Assembly: GCA_955652215.1 (NCBI GenBank)
Contig: CATPAX010000250.1
Coordinates: 1 to 9,451, forward strand
Source: an uncultured Solirubrobacteraceae bacterium
GTDB taxonomy: Bacteria > Actinomycetota > Thermoleophilia > Solirubrobacterales > Solirubrobacteraceae
DNA: 9,451 nucleotides
Direction: 5' to 3'
Part shown: in pieces, positions 5,395 to 9,451 of the stretch
How positions within the stretch are numbered: the first letter of the stretch is position 1
Layout: each line of letters opens with the position of its first letter
Position numbers and translations under genes: made by a program
Notes under the pieces: generated by a model
Told to the model about the DNA's origin: nothing
Database searches by the model: none
What the model saw: only the letters and a program-made list of their open reading frames with translations

Positions 5395-7857
5395 ATGTCT
5401 GACGAGCGCTATGACCCCGCCCAGATCGAGCCAAAGTGGCAGGACGTTTGGGAGCGCGAGCGCACTTGGGAAGTCTCGAACGACCGGACAGACCCACGCG
5501 AGAAGTCATACGTCCTCGAGATGCTGCCCTACCCCAGCGGCGAGCCGCACATCGGGCATCTGAAGAACTACGCGCTGGGCGATGCGATCGCGCACTTCCA
5601 TCGCCGGACGGGACATCGGGTGCTTCACCCGATGGGCTACGACGCGTTCGGCCTGCCGGCGGAAAACAACGCGATCAAGACTGGAGTGCATCCCCGTGTC
5701 GCAACCGACCGCTCGATCGCTGCCTACCGCCACTGGTTTCACCGCTGGGGGATCTCGATCGATTGGAACCGGGAGTTCGCGACTCACCAGCCGTCGTACT
5801 ACCGCTGGACACAGTGGATCTTCCTGCGGTTGCTGGAGCGTGGACTGGCCTATCGAAAGCAGGCCGCCGTCAATTGGTGCCCGAATGACGCAACGGTGCT
5901 CGCAAATGAGCAGGTGATCGACGGACGCTGCGAGCGCTGCGGCTTCGAGGTCGAGATCCGCCAGCTCGAGCAGTGGTTCTTCCGGATCACCGACTACGCG
6001 GATCGCCTGCTCGACGACCTCGACACGATCGAGTGGCCTGAGCACGTCAAGACCATGCAGCGCAACTGGATCGGGCGCAGCGAAGGCGCCGAGATCGTGT
6101 TCCGCTGCGAGGAGCTGGGGATCGACTATCCGGTGTTCACAACCCGCCCCGACACGGTGTTCGGCGCCACGTTCTTCGTGATGGCTCCCGAGCACCCGAA
6201 CGTGTTCAAGCTCGCTCAGGGAACCGATCACGAAGAAGAGGTGCACGAATATGTGAACCGGGCGCTGACGGACTCGGTTCAGATCCGAGGCGCGGCTGAG
6301 AAGCCGAAGACCGGCGTCAGGCTCGGGCGAACGGTGACAAATCCCGCCACCGGCGAGCAGATTCCGATGCTGGTGTCCGACTACGTCCTGATGGAGTACG
6401 GCACCGGGGCGATCATGGCGGTCCCCGCCCACGACCAGCGCGACTACGAGTTCGCGGTCGTGTTCGACCTGCCGATCCGGCCGGTTGTGGCGCCGAAAGA
6501 CGGAGAGCTGCCCGGGGGACAAGCGTACATCGCCTACACCAGCGACGAGGTCCTAATCAACTCGGGCCCGTTCTCAGGGCTCGATGCCGTCGAGGGCGGG
6601 CGAAAGATCGTCGAGTGGCTCGAGCGCGAGGGGAAAGGACGCCCCGCGGTCAGCTACAAGCTTCGCGACTGGCTCCTCTCGCGCCAGCGCTACTGGGGAT
6701 GTCCAATACCCGTCGTTTACTGCCAAGGCTGCGGGATGGTTCCGGTGCCGGACGACGCCCTGCCCGTCGAGTTGCCCGAAGTCGAGGACTACAAGCCTCG
6801 AGGCCGCTCACCGCTCGCCGCCGCCGAGGATTGGGTCTCGACCACCTGCCCGAGGTGCGGCGGTCCAGCCCGCCGCGAGACCGACACGATGGACACATTT
6901 GTCGATTCGAGCTGGTACTTCCTGCGCTACTGCGACGCCCGCAACGACGAGCGCCCTTGGGATCGCGAAATCCTGAACCGATGGATGCCGATCGACCAGT
7001 ACATCGGCGGCATCGAGCACGCGATCCTGCACTTGATGTATTCCAGGTTCTTCGTCAAGGCCCTCGCCGACCTCGACCTGCTCGACATCCAGGAGCCATT
7101 CCGGGCATTGTTCACCCAGGGGATGATCCTCGGTCCCGACGGCAACAAGATGTCGAGCTCGAAGGGGAACGTGATCCTGCCGAACCCGATTGTGGACCGG
7201 TATGGCGCGGATGCCGCTCGCTGTTACGTGCTGTTCATGGGTCCTGCCGAGCAGGACGCCCCGTGGGCCACGACCGGCATCGAGGGCGTGCACCGCTTCC
7301 TGTCGCGCCTGTGGCGGCTCGGAGCTGAGCTGCGCGATCCCGCCGCGGGCGCCGAGCCTCCGGCCGACCCAAGTGGGCCTGGACGGATCATCGTGCGCAA
7401 GGCCAACTGGGCGATCCAGAAGGTCACCGATGACCTGCGAAGGTTCGGCTTCAACACAGCGATCTCGGCCATCATGGAGCTGATCAACGAGATCTACCGC
7501 CATACCGACGCCGACGCGCAGGTGCGTAGGTTCGCCACCGCGACAGCGGCTTCGCTCGTATTTCCGTTCGCGCCCCATCTCGGTGCGGAGATCTACGAGA
7601 TGGTGACCGGGCGCCGGGTGTGGGAGGAGCCATGGCCGGAAGCGGATTCGAGGATGCTCGCCGCCGACACCTTCGAGCTCGTCTGCCAGGTCAACGGCAA
7701 GGTACGCGACCGCGTGCAGGCGCCTACCGGCGCGCCGGACGACGAGCTCGAACGCCTGTGCCTCGACACGCGCGGGGTTCGTGCGCAACTCGACGGGCGA
7801 GAGGTGTCGCGACTGATCATCGTGCCGGACAAGCTCGTCAACATCGTCGTTCGCTGA
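5395..7857 (+). CDS. leuS: Leucyl-tRNA synthetase
   Basis: Class Ia enzyme that activates leucine with ATP and charges tRNA-Leu in the cytoplasm; 820 residues, as expected for a bacterial LeuRS. Domains in order: Rossmann catalytic core with [17 protein letters not shown] (HIGH at 52-55) and WCPND (161-165); zinc-type pairs Cys179/Cys182; CP1 editing domain with TTRPDTVFG (249-257) and [19 protein letters not shown] (336-354), where Asp347 should position the mischarged aminoacyl group; [16 protein letters not shown] (424-439); a second Cys cluster at 443/446 and 485/488; [19 protein letters not shown] (534-552); and the KMSKS loop as KMSSS (585-589). The anticodon-binding helical domain and the C-terminal [10 protein letters not shown] (765-774) complete it. 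The fourth-position Ser in KMSSS is a tolerated variant. No strong Shine-Dalgarno is visible; the start fits the family N-terminus. It is divergent from the nuclease gene and followed by holA. Confidence 0.98.
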   Translation: MSDERYDPAQIEPKWQDVWERERTWEVSNDRTDPREKSYVLEMLPYPSGEPHIGHLKNYALGDAIAHFHRRTGHRVLHPMGYDAFGLPAENNAIKTGVHPRVATDRSIAAYRHWFHRWGISIDWNREFATHQPSYYRWTQWIFLRLLERGLAYRKQAAVNWCPNDATVLANEQVIDGRCERCGFEVEIRQLEQWFFRITDYADRLLDDLDTIEWPEHVKTMQRNWIGRSEGAEIVFRCEELGIDYPVFTTRPDTVFGATFFVMAPEHPNVFKLAQGTDHEEEVHEYVNRALTDSVQIRGAAEKPKTGVRLGRTVTNPATGEQIPMLVSDYVLMEYGTGAIMAVPAHDQRDYEFAVVFDLPIRPVVAPKDGELPGGQAYIAYTSDEVLINSGPFSGLDAVEGGRKIVEWLEREGKGRPAVSYKLRDWLLSRQRYWGCPIPVVYCQGCGMVPVPDDALPVELPEVEDYKPRGRSPLAAAEDWVSTTCPRCGGPARRETDTMDTFVDSSWYFLRYCDARNDERPWDREILNRWMPIDQYIGGIEHAILHLMYSRFFVKALADLDLLDIQEPFRALFTQGMILGPDGNKMSSSKGNVILPNPIVDRYGADAARCYVLFMGPAEQDAPWATTGIEGVHRFLSRLWRLGAELRDPAAGAEPPADPSGPGRIIVRKANWAIQKVTDDLRRFGFNTAISAIMELINEIYRHTDADAQVRRFATATAASLVFPFAPHLGAEIYEMVTGRRVWEEPWPEADSRMLAADTFELVCQVNGKVRDRVQAPTGAPDDELERLCLDTRGVRAQLDGREVSRLIIVPDKLVNIVVR

Positions 7858-7875
7858 GCAGTTGGGCGAGAGCCC

Positions 7876-7992
7876 CTACATCGCGTAAGCGGGCCGGGTG
7901 ACGCAACTCCGAGCGAAGGGCACGCCGCGGAGGCGGTCGGAGACCTGCTCGCGCTCGATCTTGCGCGCGAACGTCTCACACGCCGGGCAGGT
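7876..7992 (-). pseudogene. Coding-like fragment with CPxC motif, no start
   Basis: In the 153-base leuS-holA gap, one minus-strand frame of 38 codons is open from the TGA at 7995-7993 to the TAG at 7878-7876. Almost every third base in it is G or C, as in the real genes here. It reads TCPACETFARKIEREQVSD and then RLRGVPFARSCVTRP. There is no in-frame start near its beginning, so it is at best a gene remnant. The overlapping plus-strand frame is less coding-like by third-position bias. I cannot assign a family. Confidence 0.2.
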
Positions 7993-7995
7993 TCA

Positions 7996-8001
7996 TAGAC
8001 T
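7996..8001 (+). promoter_or_regulatory. Possible -10 element for leaderless holA
   Basis: TAGACT fits the actinobacterial TAnnnT -10 form. It ends nine bases before the holA GTG, the spacing expected for a transcript that begins at or next to the start codon. There is no Shine-Dalgarno upstream of that GTG, which agrees with leaderless translation. No convincing -35 is seen. Confidence 0.3.
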
Positions 8002-8010
8002 CGGTCGCAG

Positions 8011-8985
8011 GTGCCGACGTTCAAGCCCGCATACCTCGTCCATGGTGATGACCACGGCCGGATCGCCGAGCGTCGCGGTCGCCTCCGCGCGCTGGCAGAG
8101 GCGCAGAGCGGAACGGCGGGCGTTGAGCTGATCGAGGGGGACGCGGCCACTCCGGCGAACGTCGCTGCGGCGCTGAACGCGCCAACCTTCGCGCTGGGCC
8201 GTCGCTTCATCGTCGTCGACGGCGCCGAGCGATGGAAGGACAAGGACCTCGAGCCGCTCGCGAAGGCTCTTGGCGAGCCGCTCCAGGACGTGACGGTCGC
8301 GTTCTTCGGTCGCGAAGACACCCGCGCGAAGGCACCCGAGGGACTCCATAAGCTCGTCAAGAAGGCAGGCGGCGACGTCAGCGCGGAGTTGAGCGTCAAG
8401 CCGTGGGAGCTCCCGAAGTGGGTGGTGGCTCGCGGCCGGGAGCTCGAGCTGGAGCTGGATCCCGATGCGGCCCGCGCCCTTGTCGCGCACGTCGGAGATC
8501 GCCAGCAGAGACTCCAGCGCGAGCTGGAGAAGATTGCGCTCAGCTTCGGACCGAGCGGGCGGGTCGGAATCGATGAGGTTGAGGCGATCGCTGCGCCGTC
8601 GGCCGAGCGGCGGGCGTGGTCGCTCGCCGACGCGCTCGTCGCAGGAAACGCGGTGGCCGCGACCCGCGTCTACCTCGAGCTTCGCGCGCAGGGCGAGCGA
8701 GTCTCCGGGCTTCTCTACTGGATGGCCCAGCGGGTCCGCACCGCGCACGAGATTGCAATGGCGCTCGAGGTCGGCACCCCGGAAGCACAGATCAAGCGCA
8801 CGCTTCGGATGCCCTCACGCGCCGCTGACCGGCTGATGGTCGAGGCTCGCCGGACTGGCACCGAGCAGCTTCGGCAGGCGCTGGAGGAGATCGCCGATCT
8901 CGAGCTTGGCTCGCGCGGCGGCGGCTCGGGCGCAGCCAGCGAGGACACGGCTGCCTTGCGGGCGATCCAGCGGATCGCCGGATAA
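8011..8985 (+). CDS. holA: DNA polymerase III subunit delta
   Basis: The delta subunit is the wrench of the clamp-loader complex: it opens the beta sliding clamp so that it can be placed on primed DNA during replication and repair. The 324 residues match the family. The N-terminal PAYLVHGDDHGRIAERRGRL (6-25) is the usual start of the degenerate AAA+ domain, in which delta keeps no ATP-binding P-loop. Next come the strands RRFIVVDGAERW (64-75) and VTVAFFGRED (93-102), then the segment around ELPKWVVARGRELELELDP (132-150) and LVAHVGDRQQRLQRELEKIAL (156-176), which are typical of HolA. The C-terminal helical collar includes WSLADALVAGN (202-212) and LRAQGERVSGLLYWMAQRVR (224-243). The start is GTG without a Shine-Dalgarno. 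It lies 153 bases after leuS and converges on rpsT; the comEA/comEC genes that often precede holA in Actinobacteria are absent here. Confidence 0.95.
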   Translation: MPTFKPAYLVHGDDHGRIAERRGRLRALAEAQSGTAGVELIEGDAATPANVAAALNAPTFALGRRFIVVDGAERWKDKDLEPLAKALGEPLQDVTVAFFGREDTRAKAPEGLHKLVKKAGGDVSAELSVKPWELPKWVVARGRELELELDPDAARALVAHVGDRQQRLQRELEKIALSFGPSGRVGIDEVEAIAAPSAERRAWSLADALVAGNAVAATRVYLELRAQGERVSGLLYWMAQRVRTAHEIAMALEVGTPEAQIKRTLRMPSRAADRLMVEARRTGTEQLRQALEEIADLELGSRGGGSGAASEDTAALRAIQRIAG

Positions 8986-8987
8986 GA

Positions 8988-9014
8988 CCGCGGTCGGGCC
9001 GTGCCGCGGTCGGG
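8988..9014 (+). repeat. Short direct repeat after holA
   Basis: CCGCGGTCGGG occurs twice, at 8988-8998 and 9004-9014, in the 63-base gap between the convergent holA and rpsT genes. The gap is very GC-rich and may help end both transcripts, but no T-tract terminator is present. Confidence 0.4.
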
Positions 9015-9048
9015 GACTCAGGCGGGGGCGCTGCGCTGGCCGGGAGCG

Positions 9049-9318
9049 CTACTCCGCGGCTGCGCCGCGGCGGATCCGGGCCGCGCGCGACTTCTTGCGG
9101 GCGCCGGTGTTGCGGTGGATCGCGTGGCTCTTGACGGCCTTGTCGATCGCCTGGACAAGCGTGCGGTGCTCGACGTCAGCGACCGAGTCCTCGCCAGCGG
9201 CCACTGCACGCTCGAGTCGCGTGAAGTAGGTCTTGATCCGCGATGTGTAGCGGCGGTTCTCGAGGCGCTCGCGCGCCGCGCGCTCGATCCGCTTCTTTTG
9301 TGAGTGGATGTTCGCCAT
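9049..9318 (-). CDS. rpsT: 30S ribosomal protein S20
   Basis: A small basic protein that binds 16S rRNA in the body of the 30S subunit and helps its assembly. The 89 residues from the ATG at 9318 begin MANIHSQKKRIERAARERLEN, exactly where S20 proteins begin, and the body is three long Arg/Lys-rich helices: NRRYTSRIKTYFTRLERAV (21-39), then the VEHRTLVQAIDKAVKSHAIH segment, and NTGARKKSRAARIRRG near the C-terminus. The frame stays open upstream to 9372, but those 18 extra residues do not match the family. No Shine-Dalgarno is seen; instead a 7-bp hairpin ends ten bases before the start. It is convergent with holA and divergent from the gene that starts at 9373. The proximity of holA and rpsT is a conserved actinobacterial neighbourhood. 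Confidence 0.96.
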   Translation of the reverse strand: MANIHSQKKRIERAARERLENRRYTSRIKTYFTRLERAVAAGEDSVADVEHRTLVQAIDKAVKSHAIHRNTGARKKSRAARIRRGAAAE

Positions 9319-9328
9319 ACGAAGAGAA

Positions 9329-9350
9329 GCCGCGGTCTGCTTGCCGCGGC
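9329..9350 (-). promoter_or_regulatory. Hairpin in the rpsT leader
   Basis: GCCGCGG (9329-9335) and CCGCGGC (9344-9350) form a perfect 7-bp all-G/C stem with an 8-base loop, ending ten bases before the rpsT ATG, where a Shine-Dalgarno would normally be. A leader structure next to the start is compatible with translational feedback by S20, which is known in Escherichia coli; that link is inferred. Confidence 0.35.
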
Positions 9351-9358
9351 ACGCCCGT

Positions 9359-9364
9359 ACTATA
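9359..9364 (-). promoter_or_regulatory. Probable -10 element of rpsT
   Basis: On the minus strand TATAGT differs from the TATAAT consensus by one base and lies about 40 bases ahead of the rpsT ATG, giving a short leader that would include the hairpin. No good -35 is visible. The overlapping plus-strand TACTAT (9358-9363) could serve the divergent gene at 9373 in the same way. Confidence 0.4.
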
Positions 9365-9372
9365 GCGGCCAA

Positions 9373-9451
9373 GTGTCTGTGGATACCGTCGCCGGCGGGG
9401 AGACGCCAGGGCCTCCGCCTCCTTCTCCGCCGCGACGGCGAATAGCCGTCA
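9373..9451 (+). CDS. Unidentified protein, N-terminal fragment (3' partial)
   Basis: A GTG at 9373 opens a frame that stays open to the window end: MSVDTVAGGETPGPPPPSPP and then RRRIAV. A short proline-rich stretch followed by several arginines at the N-terminus is common just before a first membrane helix, but that part lies outside the window. The start lies nine bases after a TAnnnT element (TACTAT), so a leaderless transcript is possible. The gene next to rpsT in many Actinobacteria is lepA, but this N-terminus does not look like LepA. It is divergent from rpsT. Coding is plausible, not proven, from 26 codons. Confidence 0.4.
   Translation, partial: MSVDTVAGGETPGPPPPSPPRRRIAV

Noticed and set aside
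5506..6522. Long minus-strand open frame (338 codons) opposite leuS
   Set aside because: It is an antisense shadow of a strongly conserved synthetase gene in GC-rich DNA, with low-complexity content and no recognisable domain.
6808..7788. Long minus-strand open frame (326 codons) opposite the 3' part of leuS
   Set aside because: Same reason: a shadow of the leuS codon pattern.
8011..8748. Minus-strand open frame over holA (7993-8748)
   Set aside because: An antisense shadow; the plus-strand HolA match is clear over the full length.
9319..9372. Eighteen extra N-terminal codons in front of rpsT
   Set aside because: S20 proteins begin at MANIHSQKKR; the upstream codons cover the probable promoter and leader hairpin and do not match the family.
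1..9451. CRISPR arrays, insertion sequences or rRNA
   Set aside because: No regularly spaced repeats, transposase-like frames or ribosomal RNA segments were seen.

Overview
The window reads as chromosomal DNA from a high-GC actinobacterium. The genuine reading frames use mostly G or C at third codon positions. The gene order leuS - holA - rpsT is a housekeeping block typical of Actinobacteria, and the operator in front of the nuclease gene has the Gram-positive/actinobacterial LexA form. A deep-branching group such as Thermoleophilia (Solirubrobacterales/Gaiellales) is my guess from the overall flavour, not something the sequence proves.

Layout from left to right. (1) 1-1373, + strand: the 3' part of an AIM24-family protein gene cut by the window edge, then an unrecognised 215-residue protein. 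(2) 1379-2401, - strand: a low-specificity L-threonine aldolase, convergent with the preceding gene. (3) 2535-4172, - strand: an exported right-handed parallel beta-helix protein with a strong ribosome binding site. (4) 4173-4518: no intact gene, only a possible decayed gene tail and palindromes. (5) 4519-5268, - strand: the most unusual locus. An I-Ssp6803I-like PD-(D/E)XK endonuclease ORF runs without a stop straight through an intact tRNA-Ala(GGC) gene and on into a Phd/YefM-type antitoxin module that has no conventional start codon of its own. A near-perfect LexA (SOS) box overlaps the nuclease start codon, and a perfect 13-bp inverted repeat sits at the end of the frame. (6) 5395-8985, + strand: leuS and holA, without the comEA/comEC genes often found between them. 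(7) 9049-9318, - strand: rpsT (ribosomal protein S20), convergent with holA, with a hairpin just ahead of its start. (8) 9373-9451, + strand: the first codons of an unidentified gene cut by the window end.

How it fits together: leuS, tRNA-Ala and rpsT serve translation and holA serves replication; this is core genome. The nuclease/tRNA/antitoxin stretch is accessory and is the best candidate for an undescribed arrangement. Its reading suggests a DNA-damage-controlled tRNA-associated nuclease whose message must compete with tRNA processing, flanked by an orphan antitoxin. The domain calls and motifs are visible in the sequence; the idea that they work as one system is inference.
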